DNA from: Conchocele bisecta
Lineage: Eukaryota; Mollusca; Bivalvia; Lucinida; Thyasiridae
NCBI GenBank assembly: GCA_029237695.1
Contig: CM055275.1
Span: 13,094,899-13,158,898 of the forward strand
Direction: 5' to 3'
DNA: 64,000 nt
The position numbers and the translations under genes are program-made. Below are positions 44,058 through 53,285 of the stretch, in pieces. Numbering within the stretch: position 1 is the stretch's first letter; each line of letters begins with the position of its first letter. The notes beneath the pieces were generated by a model. It ran no database searches. It was not told where the DNA came from and saw nothing but the letters and a program-made list of their open reading frames with translations.

Positions 44058-46947
44058 CTATGTTAGAGGCTCTGTGTGTACCCCGTCTTTCATCACTCTC
44101 CTCTTGTCGTAGTACGCCGACAGCGCCAGTTTACTCTGGGTGTATGTTTTCATTACTCCACCGTTCATATGGAACCGTATATTTTCAGTCACGTCTCTAT
44201 GGCATTTCAACGCGTTCTTATATCTATTCCAATAATGCTTCACTACGCCCGGGGTTTCAATTCCAATCTCGTTTGGAGTTGGTTGTGTGGCCAACGCGCG
44301 TCGTTGGTGACTGGCCGGATGCCACTTGGAGTCTTCGCTTTCAGCCAGCTTTTCTACGAAGTAACACTTACTGGATAGCGCTATAGCTCTATCTCCTTTG
44401 AACTCCATCTTGAACAGCCCAGGTTCCCTGTTACTCCATTGGTCCTATGCGAGCCAGTGACGCTTATCTATCTCGTATGTCACACGTTGTCTAGGCTTCA
44501 CCAGCACGTCTAGGCTTTCATAGTTAGCTGTACTATCCGGTTTAGCAGTCACACCTATGTACATGCTGTCCGTATCCATCTGAATTAGTTCAAAGTCCTT
44601 TCTCGATACGTACTTGTCTAGGAAGTCGTAATATAACTCTAACATTATCAGCTTGGCTAGTTGGTACACGGCTATCCCACAGTGAAACGGTCTCTGAACA
44701 GCACACTTAGCCTTCCTACTAGATATCTCATACGCGTCTCTGATCTCTTCCAGATCTTCGAAGAACGCTGAGCGTAGTGCTTTATCCACACAGCTCTCAT
44801 TTTTAGTGTACGTAGTGTTAAGGTATCTCTCTGGTGCCTCAATCATCTTACCACAACACGAATTACCAACCAACTTCATTATTTCAGCTACCGGCTTCTT
44901 GGACTCATCTACGTCTCCGGTCCTCTTAGCCACAGTCACCTCTTCGACAAACCACCCGAAGGGTTTTCCAGCTTCGTAGTCTAGGATCCTGTAGAGGCCT
45001 GTTATCACTAGCCCGTGCTCTAGATACCACTTCAACAGCGGGGCATACAGCAGCATATTTTTATATATACATATGCACGCATACATGCGAAATATTTACG
45101 TCAAGAGAATCGCCTTGTGGCTAGCAAGTATGTTTGTACCTGAGTGAATATGTGTTTGTTTTCTTCAAAGCTTAGTCGTTCGTTACCAAATAAGTAGTTA
45201 TCGACAACTGGAGGACAAGGGAGGTTTTCTATGTATTGTTGTCGTATGTGCCGGTAATTTAACTCGATCGTACAGTTACTCCATACTACATCTGCGTATT
45301 CTAGCAGAGGACGAATTAGTGAAACATACATTCGTTCAAGGGCCGATCTACTTAATATAAATTTAAAGGATCGTAACATACCAATTCGCTGCCAAGCTTT
45401 GCTTACGTACGAGGATATGTGTGAGTTCCACTTACCGTCATCTGATAGAATAAGACCCAAATGTTTATGCTGTTTAAATGTATTAATAGTTTGACCATTC
45501 ATCAAGAGGTTAGGATGTTGTTGTGTATTCAGCTTCCTAGAGAATATCATGGTCTCAGTCTTTGAAGGGTTGAATTTTACTAACCGTTTTATAGACCACT
45601 GGTGAATAGATTCTATATCTTAGTTTAATGTTGCAGATGAGGCTAGAGGGTCTTCAACGATTATGTAAAGACTAGTGTCGTCAGCAAATAGTCGAGTGGA
45701 TGTCACTTACAATGTCATTAATATATATTAAGAATAGGAGACACTCAACACTCATTGGGTAGAAGGCCTTCTCGAACGCGGAGCGAGGACGCTTGATAAC
45801 TTTCCCTTCGCATAGGGCGTGTCTCTCGCCCTTCATGCACTTGGGTCCGTGCCGAGTAACGTTACTAGCCTTCGTGAACCTCTGTTTGCAAGTGTCGCAG
45901 GCGTACGTTTTCGACATACCTTTTAGGTTTTTTATCAGGAACGCGTGGTTTTTGTAGATGCCTATTGTCATATGCTTCGTGCCTACCTCCTCGTAGTGTG
46001 CTGGTGCTTTCCTCAACCACCATATTCCACTGTCGGTTGGCTGATATACTTCTATACCCACCTTAAACGTCTCCTCAACCTTTTTCAGCTCGTTTAGCGG
46101 AATAGGCCCAGGCTCTCTCTCTTATCGAAATACTTAGCACTCATCTCTCTGGCTTGGGCGGTACACCTGTCTGGATGAACCCCACCGTGAATGGCCAGGC
46201 ACCTGAATAGACACAGCTCATCGTTGTATTTGTCTAACGAGTACATACCTTTCTTATTCCTTAACCAGTTTGGGAGAGGTCCACCAGCCGCGTGTTTCGA
46301 AATCAGCCCGAGATCTACTCCTCGTGTTCCCTGCACTAGTTTTATATAAACCTGCTCCCACCTCACGAACGTCCATTTCGTGTTGGGCCTCTCGACTTTA
46401 TCTATATCCATCCTCTTGTTCTCGTTATCTTTCGCCCATTTCTCTACTTCACCTAAGGAGTATGAATATCTTAGGTGGAAGTTTGTTGTCAGATGAGAAG
46501 TTAATTTCTCTACTATCCTATCAGGTACTTCCTTTTCTACGTGTTTCCTAAATGAGAACGTGAACGTGCGTCTATCCTACTCGATTTTCTCCATCTCTTC
46601 GTCTCTAACCGCTATAATAGCCTCGCCCTCGTCAGCTATCGCGTGTAGGAGGTTTTAAGTTTACGCTTTGGTTTAACTACGGCGGGGGAAGCCGGCAGGG
46701 CGGCCGTTCTCAGTCCAATTATACTCTCTACTTGTAGTCGTTTTCCTATTTGAGACCCCAAGACGGCATTTGTGAAGGCACCTCTGGAGTATGCCCTACC
46801 TACTCGACGTGTAAACGCCTCATTCTTTATGGCGTTTATCAGCTTATTTAACCCATGAACGCGCAGACGGTTGCTATAGACAATACCAAGAGATTTAGCC
46901 TCGGCTCTCAACGTTTCAATCTGAACCTGATTAATTGTGGTAGGCAT
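44058..46947 (-). pseudogene. POLB: Protein-primed family B DNA polymerase, interrupted
   Basis: Minus-strand pieces from N to C terminus: a SAP-like helical start (46947-46636), a PLPNWLRNK...LCLFRCLAIHGG region (46411-46094), then a YACDTCKQRFTKASNVTRH zinc-finger-like segment ending FEKAFYP (46061 to about 45755). After an inserted LINE fragment come LLYAPLLKWYLEHGL, motif B (KLVGNSCCGK, 44876-44847, with Cys where Tyr is usual) and motif C (MDTDS, about 44579-44565), then the end at 44058. At least one TAG (44429 region) and several frameshifts occur. The exonuclease motifs and motif A (DxxSLYP) are absent, evidently deleted where the LINE sits. It would replicate the element in the family. 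Confidence 0.9.
45068..45752 (-). mobile_element. LINE (non-LTR) reverse transcriptase fragment in POLB
   Basis: On the minus strand, LLFLIYINDIVSDIH (about 45745-45700) is followed in another frame by LFADDTSLY, the RT catalytic box, a TAA, then WSIKRLVKFNPSKTETMIF. The long frame at 45550-45101 has HLGLILSDDGKWNSHI and RPLLEYADVVWSN, the typical end of jockey/CR1-like RT domains. The fragment is 5'-truncated, lacks endonuclease, and ends in an AT-rich tail (TATATATAAAA) beside polymerase sequence. It replaces the central polymerase region, so deletion accompanied or followed insertion. Confidence 0.85.
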
Positions 46948-47088
46948 TTTTTTATATCAGTATATTTTGGTATATATACTTTGGTATGATATAACCTATG
47001 AAATTTATCTGTTCACTTGGGTGTCACAATAACATAAGGTTGTTACAGTTGTCATATTTTCCGATAAATAATCGATAATACAACCTAT

Positions 47089-47129
47089 GAAATTTCTGTT
47101 CAATTGTGACCCAATTGAACAGAAATTTC
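47089..47129. promoter_or_regulatory. Perfect hairpin upstream of the zinc-finger gene
   Basis: GAAATTTCTGTTCAATTG (47089-47106) and its exact complement (47112-47129) flank the 5-nt loop TGACC, ending 11 bp before the ATG at 47141. A degenerate version of the left arm (CTATGAAATTTATCTGTTCA) occurs near 46997. It could act as an operator-like or RNA element; inferred from position. Confidence 0.5.
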
Positions 47130-47140
47130 TATATGAATAA

Positions 47141-47431
47141 ATGGAGTGTGTTACATGTTGTGAAACTTGTGCACGACCAGCCAACCTGCGAAGGCATCTA
47201 GCAAAGAAAGATGCTTGTGCTGCCCCACAATTCCAATGCCCCAGATGCCCTTGTAAATTCGTTAGTGCCCAAACTCTTTGTAGAGATAAGCAACTGAGCT
47301 GCCAGGTGGCTAAAGGTGAACGTGGTAGACTAGAGTTGGTAGAATTAGTTGCTGATCTAGGGAATAAATTAGCGATATTGGAGGAGGAAAATGCGGTGTT
47401 GGAGTATAAAATATCCCAATCTCCAATATAA
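47141..47431 (+). CDS. Small zinc-finger, coiled-coil protein (Polinton)
   Basis: A 96-residue frame. Residues 6-27 fit a finger of the type C-x2-C...H-x6-C (CETCARPANLRRHLAKKDAC), and residues 33-54 a second, imperfect one (CPRCPCKFVSAQTLCRD...C). A leucine/glutamate-rich helix follows (LVELVADLGNKLAILEEENAVLEYKI). A DNA-binding regulator that dimerises is a reasonable inference. The last four codons lie in the right terminal inverted repeat, so the gene end is tied to the element end. It is the only gene in its strand block and is intact. Confidence 0.65.
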   Translation: MECVTCCETCARPANLRRHLAKKDACAAPQFQCPRCPCKFVSAQTLCRDKQLSCQVAKGERGRLELVELVADLGNKLAILEEENAVLEYKISQSPI

Positions 47432-47550
47432 TTGGGACCACTTTCTCATTCAAATACCACCACCAACTTTGTGTTGGTGGTTGGAGCTACAATACCGCTC
47501 AATAACTGAACAATGGTTGCTGTTATCATTTTGACTCCCTCTATACTACT
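47419..47550. repeat. Polinton right terminal inverted repeat
   Basis: About 132 bp, inverse of 33272-33411. Ends ...TCTATACTACT directly before TGGGG (47551-47555), which repeats 33267-33271. Confidence 0.93.
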
Positions 47551-47660
47551 TGGGGTATCCTAAGTATCTTAGGAGTGTCCGCTCTTGCATTATTCGGGAT
47601 AACAATTGGGAGAGGTAAGCAGGTAAGGCTGCAGTTGTGGCCGTCTAGTTTGTGACAATA
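47551..47660 (+). pseudogene. SGNH-hydrolase-like reading frame, right part
   Basis: With one TGGGG copy discounted, the frame ending at 33271 stays open across this junction and continues for about 35 codons (residues YPKYLRSVRSCIIRDNN then a QVRLQLW stretch) to a TAG near 47649. An R...YN/N...V...N/L spacing after the GxND block is what SGNH hydrolases show downstream of block III. This is the strongest evidence for the exact Polinton insertion point. Confidence 0.55.
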
Positions 47661-48223
47661 TTGTGTCCAGTTATACCTGGGGTTGCATGTTTATATGCTT
47701 GTGTATGTTTGCTTGAACTACACTAATTGACTATCTGGGTCACGTCACGTCTGGGTCACGTCCGGGGTCGCCTGTTGTTAATCATGATTCCGCATTTACT
47801 CTGAAATTTGCATCAAATTATGACGTTGTTTGCAGAAATTAGGTTCAGTTTTCAAAAAAACATTTACGGCATGTATGGCGGTGTAACCTGTATGGCTGGT
47901 TTACCTGTGTTACATGTACTAATTTATAATAACGCATCGCACTAGTACCAGAGTACAGTGTTTATCTCCGTGTTGTGATACGCTACATGTATGTGACTTG
48001 TTAGGCTGGCACTAGGGGTAATTGTCTTCATGTTTCCTGATGGTCATTATTTGTTCAACCATGTGGTTACTGTACATGCTGTACATACTATATATCAGGT
48101 TTTCACATGATTATGTGCATTTCGTTACCTTTGTGCCGCCAAGCACTGTGGCTGCCTTAATTACTATTTGTATATGAATAGGTTCACTCTGATTATGGCT
48201 GTTTTCAGTGCCTCATTTGAAGT
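47661..48223. other. Non-coding gap before the retroelement gag
   Basis: No gene seen. It contains a duplicated GGGTCACGTC motif (47739-47765). It may be leader sequence of the tyrosine-recombinase element. Confidence 0.4.
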
Positions 48224-49269
48224 ATGCCTCCGACGCGGAAACCGTCGAAGGTGTCTGCCAATGGCGCCCCACAGAAAAAGTGGAGGGGGACACAGTCTGA
48301 AGGCGAGGCGGGCCAGCCGTCCACATAGTCTGTTAGTGTCCGTTGTGATTGCCGCCCTTGAGAATCGCGGGGTGATACCGCCGCCATCAGCGACTGTCAC
48401 GTCTTCAGAGTTGACGTTGGACACGGTGGCGGCCACACATTCAGTGCCAGATCCGACAGATCGTGTGCGGGCAGCGCTGTCGTCAGGCCATGACAACGCT
48501 GATGTGGACAGCAATGAGCCAGGTACGGTGTCGTCTCCCCCACTGACATTCGCGGGTTTGCACACGGTTTCTGATATACATGGGCTCCATGTGCCAGCCG
48601 CCTCTGTACAAAATGTTCCAAACGTATTTAGTATGACGTCTTACAATTTTTCGCTGGGAGCGAATGTCAGCCCAAAATTGCGTCAGATGATTTGGGCAAA
48701 CGAATTTGTGGAGTTGTCCCTGCTGTTACCAAACACCAAGGTGGAGGATGAGATGGTACTCCAGCTATCGGGCCAGAACGTCACTGTCGAACAGAAATAT
48801 CTTGGAGCGAAACATCTCACAATTGGACAGTGGCTTATTGCTTTCCATGTTTATATGGTTGTGTTTGTCCAGCGCTATCCGCTTGAGATATCTGGCTTAC
48901 TAACGTATTGTTACTTGGTGCGAGATCTGGAGCGGGCATATGGGGCGGCGGCGTTCAATTTTTACTACCGCACTGTTCGTGCTCACAGGCTGTCAAATCC
49001 GTTGCAGTGGGGGGTGATGCACATGGAGATGTGGGTGAAGGCGACTACGTTGTCACTTGCTTCACGTGCATCGCCTCCGACTTAGAGGGCGAAACTGGCT
49101 GTGTGCAAGAAATACAAGAAGCAGTCTGGCTGTTCATTCAGGTTGTGCCTCTGCTGCCCCCTCATCTGCCCCTGCTGGTCCCGCACATGTGAACAACCAG
49201 CAAATGCCAGGTGCCTCCGTGAAACCGCCCTTTTCAATGCCACCCTATGCCAACGCCCGTAAACAATGA
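48168..49269 (+). pseudogene. DIRS/Ngaro-type gag-like gene (frameshifted)
   Basis: The likely start is ATG 48224 (MPPTRKPSKVSANGAPQKK), a basic N-terminus in a different frame from the long 48168-49085 frame; a TAG closes it at about 48328. The main frame contains FSLGANVSPKLRQMIWANEFVE and, near its end, LTIGQWLIAFHVYMVVFVQRYP and GAAAFNFYYRTVRA, the pattern of gag-like proteins in tyrosine-recombinase retroelements. After 49085 the frame changes again to a proline-rich tail ending at 49269. In the family it packages the RNA. Confidence 0.65.
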
Positions 49270-49279
49270 ATCCCTTGCG

Positions 49280-50241
49280 TCCTATTTAGATGGCTATGTT
49301 GACAGCGAGGTGTCTTACTTAGTACATGGTTTTAAATATGGATTTCACATTCCTGTATCATAATGTTGCCCCACGAGACTGTCGCATTCTCCCATCTGCT
49401 TTGAAAACTAAATAAATCTGTTGTGACAAAGAAACTATCCAAGGAATTGCAAGCCGGTATGATTATAGGCCCTCTTCGTGACCGGCCAGCTAATCTGGTA
49501 TGTTCCCCATTAGCACTGGTTCCCAAAAAATAACCTGGTCAGTTCAGACTCATACAAGACCTTTTATACACAAAACACAACTCTGTCAATAGGGAACACA
49601 CGCAGGTGACTTATTATTCTATTGATACCATTGTATAAATGGTTAAGTTAAATAGCCGCCATTGTCTTCTTTCGAAGACGGATATCGAGAATGCTTACCG
49701 AATTGTCCCCATAAGGCCTGCAGACCGCCATCTTCTTGGATTTTCTTGGCAAGGAGGTGACGAGACTGTACACTACTACATGGATGCTTGTTTAGTGATG
49801 GGTTTGTCGATCTCGTGTCAACTGTTTGCTCGATTTTCCTCGGCTTTACAGTGGGTCATGGAGACTAAGTATGAAGCATGTATGTCCCACATCATTGACG
49901 ACATTTGTTTTATTTGGTCGACAGGCTCGGACAAATGCGCTCATTCACAAACTGCATTTCTAAACATGTGTCATGAGATTGACATTCCCATCAAGCGCGA
50001 AAAAACAACCACACCCAGTACATGTATTATCATTTATGGCATTGAAGTGGATTCTGATAAAATGGTGATGCGGTTGCCTTCCGATAAGGTGCAACAAATC
50101 AGGTGTGAGTTACAAGGCATAGCCAAACGTAAAAAGGTCACTTTACGGTCATTACAATCCATCATTGGATTGTTGAACTTTGCGACATCAGGTGTTTTAT
50201 CAGGTAACCTGCCCTGCATTGACCGAATACGTACTGCCTGA
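49280..50241 (+). pseudogene. DIRS/Ngaro-type reverse transcriptase (decayed)
   Basis: The upstream part (49280-49638) is recognisable through several stops: a YLVHGFKYGFHIP-like entry, then LQAGMIIGPL and SPLALVPKK. The clean frame from 49639 has KTDIENAYRIVPI (motif A with Asp), YYMDACLVMGLSISCQLFARFSSAL and HIIDDICFI, the YxDD-equivalent with both aspartates (residues 87-88), ending LNFATSGV. This is the DIRS/Ngaro RT grammar. The frame is cut by an insertion at about 50190. Confidence 0.82.
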
Positions 50242-50592
50242 TAACATATTGTTGTATCAGGCATTGCCCTGATATAAACATCCGGGTTACAACGAAGTGA
50301 AAACTGACGTTCCATTGGTCGGATGAAGTTACCGAATGACGTCAGTGTAATGACGCAACATAAACAAGTCCGCGTTCTTTCCATAGATAACGACGTCATC
50401 TGTGGTAATTTCGAGCATAACACGTTACCTGATAAATATAACACCAGGTTAGTGTATTTTAATATCAAGTTTATCAGGCTCGGCTAAGAAACGGTAGGAA
50501 TTCCTCGGCAAACCTCGGAATTCTTACGCGTTTCCTAGCCTTACTAAATATATTAAATCAACTTAATATAAAAAAACACTAGCCTGGTATTC
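50191..50592. mobile_element. Small insertion between RT and RNase H
   Basis: About 400 bp of non-coding DNA separates the RT end from the LRRMYDLT-type segment that should follow closely. It contains TTATCAGGTAAC (about 50199) mirrored by GTTACCTGATAA (about 50427), the hairpin TGCCTGATAACATATTGTTGTATCAGGCA (50237-50265) and GAATTCCTCGGCAAACCTCGGAATTC (50501-50526). This looks like a compound hairpin MITE. Exact ends and target duplication are not resolved. Confidence 0.55.
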
Positions 50593-51130
50593 GCTATGTT
50601 CATGGTCTGTGTTTTTTGCGCAGAATGTATGATTTGACAACTTGTCCATCTTTTTATATACTGATTTCACAGGAAGCCAGAGCAGATTTTCGTATGTGGC
50701 AAATGTTCATGGATTCGTTCAATGGCCGATGTATGTTTTTGCATGATGACTGGGTTTCCTCAGACGCATTGCATTTGCATACTGATGCTGCATCAACATT
50801 TGGGTTTTCTGCTGTGTTTGGGAAACAATGGTTTGCTGGGGAATGGCCGTCTAAGTTTCTGGGTTACCATATTAATATTCTCGAATTGTTCCTGATTGTG
50901 TTGTCGGTCCACGTTGTCAATAACACGACGTCGAAAGACAAAGTAAAGATGAGATTGGTTCGGCGCTTGGTATTGACATCGTTGCAACACAATATCTTGT
51001 TTCGTTCTGTTCATGTTCAAACATTGTCGCCGATCCATTGTTGCGTTTTATATTTCAGGAGGCGGTTATGCACGCAGAGCAGCTGGACAAGCTGCCGCTT
51101 CATCTGCCTGTAGAGCTATTGACGATTTGA
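50593..51130 (+). pseudogene. DIRS/Ngaro-type RNase H (internal deletion)
   Basis: LHTDAASTFGFSAVFG carries the first catalytic Asp (residue 57 of the frame at 50616) and HINILELF the Glu (residue 90). The sequence then jumps to VVNNTTSKDK and ILFRSVHV; the segment that normally holds the second Asp (an LFxSDN-like block) is missing. A frameshift follows, after which the conserved NIVADPLLRF connector to the recombinase can be read near 51025. It degrades the RNA strand of the intermediate in the family. Confidence 0.7.
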
Positions 51131-52047
51131 GTCATGAGGCTCGGAGTAGTGTTTCAAATGCATTGTCAGCGCGTACAAAAAAAAAAGTTATTTGTCTTAT
51201 TGGATGCATGTTGTGTCTTTTTGTTACGTGAACAATGAGCCGGTGGTGTTGCCTATTACAGAAGTTAAATTGGTATTTTGTTGTCACCTTTGCTATGTAC
51301 AGGGCATACTTCTGCAACGGTAGCTTCTCATTCTTCGACTTTGGCCTACATTCATCAAGCACTTGGTCACAACAATTTTAGTGATTCATTTTTATTGAAA
51401 CAGTTTTTGAAAGGGGCCAACAATGTTGCTGCGAGTACACCGGACACGCGCCTGCCTATCACGGCCGATATGCTTTCAATAATGATAAATGCTTCGCCAA
51501 ATACTATTCCGTTACATTTTCATAGAGTCCTTTTTGCTTCTATGTGTTTGTTAGCATTTCATGCGTTCTTGAGAATCGGGAAAATGTGTGCTAAAGCAGG
51601 TGTAGCCGCAGGTAACGTCATTCGTCGCGCAGATGTCCGTATCATGCGTCAGGGTACAACATTATGTGGGATGGAGTTGACGTTGCGTACATTCAAACAT
51701 AGTGACCATTCAGTCCCATTGTTCGTTCCGGTGCAAAATATTCTACACGTTCGATGTGTCCAGTCCACTCGATAGACGCTTACTTGGTAGCGACAGGTCA
51801 TCCGGATGGTTCATTGTTTAAGATGCCAAATGGTAAGACTGTTACTTACTCGTTTTTTAATGACCATCTGCACAATATTTTGTCATTTTTCGGGTTCAAT
51901 ACAGATCTGTACAAGTCACATTCTTTCCCTATAGGAGCGGCCAAATATGCAACAATGCTGGGGTATTCTGAGGAATCCATTAGCAAAATGGGGCGCTGGA
52001 AATCTAATGCTCTTCAGCATTATGTTCGATTGCCACTGTGTGAGTGA
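51060..52047 (+). pseudogene. Tyrosine recombinase of a DIRS/Ngaro-type element
   Basis: The N-terminal part (SHEARSSVSNALSARTKKK, to about 51187) is shifted beside an A9 run. The 51278 frame has IHQALGHNN, RLPITADML and LLAFHAFLRIG with the first catalytic Arg (51572-51574). The 51754 frame has HSFPIGAAKYATMLGYS and MGRWKSNALQHYVR, giving His, Trp and the Tyr nucleophile (residue 90). The HxxR arginine is replaced by Pro (CCT, 51928-51930), which should abolish recombination. Another frameshift separates the two frames at about 51760. In the family it inserts the circular cDNA. Confidence 0.82.
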
Positions 52048-52700
52048 GTGACAAATACAATTAAATGCCAATGTTTCTTGTCAGTATAGGTGAGGTCATA
52101 TGGTAGAGTGACTTGACTCCGAGATTGAGCTATTCAGCATGTTCAGCCCAGACTAGCGATATGTTGGTCTGCGCTGGTGGTATGTATATATTATAGTGTT
52201 TTTGTTATGCAAGTACTGATTAGTAGACTGGGAGAGGTTGTTCTGCCTGATGTTACCAGTTGGTACAATGTAGGCGAGTTTCTGCCGTCCGACTGTCAAG
52301 TGAGATATAGACATTGGTAGCACAACAGGCAAGTGTCCGTACAGTATAAGGCTGCGGGTGCGCTTGCATGTTGGGTGTCTAGTTTTTCCGTCTCTCATTT
52401 GTTTCTATTTTACATGTATGTACCATAGAACCTAGATGGGTCTTCGGGTGGGTGCGCATCGTTGTTGCTGATGGCGGTATTTTCCACCCACGTTTGCGGA
52501 TACATGAACTTTATATCGTAAATTGCTTAATTCATTAAACGTAAAATCATTTAGTTTTATATTATCACCGTTTAATTGTTATTATTACATAATATTGAGT
52601 ACGTCATTTTTGAAAATGACACATCAGCTTTATCATTTACATAATATCAATATTATTACATAATGTCGATTACGTCATTTATTAAAATGACATTGACAGA
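52048..52700. other. 3' region of the retroelement or host sequence
   Basis: No gene. A TATTTTCC...GTTTGCGGATA segment near 52480 loosely resembles TATTTTCCGCTGTTTGTAGCGGATT at 32870-32895, possibly a remnant of split direct repeats of the YR element; too short to assert. 52560-52690 contains duplicated ATTATTACATAAT(A/G)TC and ACGTCATTT motifs in both orientations. Confidence 0.35.
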
Positions 52701-52706
52701 TAACTA

Positions 52707-53285
52707 CAGAGTGGCATGCGGTTCTCTTACCAGGCGAATTGCAATTCCTGGAGCGCAGGATTGCAATTCGCGTTCCCATTAATTGCAATTGGACCGCAAT
52801 CGGACTGCAATCATGTGACTGCGGTCCAAAGAGTTGGTTGCGGAATTGCAATACTTATAGCGCAGTTAGCGCTGCACTCCGCTTTTAATTGCAGTTTACG
52901 CTCCTTTTTTTCTTTAAGCTGCGAAAGAATGACCGCTTTACGCTGCGCTCTGCGGTCAAACCAGCGGACCGCTCTGCTTGACCAATGCGGCAATAAAATC
53001 TAAACAGTTGATTTGTTCTGACGAAAGGATATATTTTCCTATCTGTATTTAGCCATTTAAAATCCAATAAAATATACATAAATAGTAGAATTATGTGTAT
53101 ATATGCGCGTAACGCTAAGTTTTTACCGCAAATACCGAAAGAATGACCGCACAAACGGTATCGCGAAAGAATGGCCGCAAAAACGGGAACGCGATTGGAC
53201 CGCAATTAGAATTTCAGATGGGACGAATTGCAATTCAAGGACCGCTGGATTGCAATTCTTGGTAAGAGAATCGCAGGCGGGAGTG
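52707..53285. mobile_element. TA-target MITE-like element, copy 2 (opposite orientation)
   Basis: Termini CAGAGTGGCATGCGGTTCTCTTACC and GGTAAGAGAATCGCAGGCGGGAGTG, flanked by TA (52705-52706 and 53286-53287). Sequence corresponds to 26594-25741 read in reverse, with a deletion or absence of about 275 bp. Non-coding, with the same AATTGCAATT/GCGGTC modules. Confidence 0.8.

Larger units (their letters stand above)
33272..47550. mobile_element. Polinton/Maverick element, near full length
   Basis: A 14,279-bp element bounded by terminal inverted repeats, starting AGTAG and ending CTACT (Polintons characteristically have AG...CT termini). The 5-bp direct repeat TGGGG flanks it (33267-33271 and 47551-47555); the usual Polinton duplication is 6 bp. 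It encodes the hallmark set: double-jelly-roll capsid, penton-like protein, packaging ATPase, integrase and protein-primed polymerase B, plus small accessory proteins. Its GC content is visibly higher than the AT-rich host. Strand blocks are - (33.8-36.0), + (36.0-37.4), - (37.5-38.9), + (38.9-44.0), - (44.1-46.9) and + (47.1-47.4). Frameshifts or stops in integrase, polymerase, ATPase and several small genes show that it is inactive. Confidence 0.96.

Noticed and set aside
47611..47633. GAGAGGTAAGCAGGTAAGG as a splice donor
   Set aside because: The SGNH-type reading frame continues across it with sensible spacing, so splicing is not needed to explain the sequence.
48168..49085. Host gene encoding a 305-residue protein
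   Set aside because: Its C-terminal pattern and the RT, RNase H and recombinase that follow mark it as the gag region of a retroelement.
32870..52500. Split direct repeats of the YR element at 32870 and 52480
   Set aside because: Only about 20 loosely matching bases; too weak to claim without alignment.
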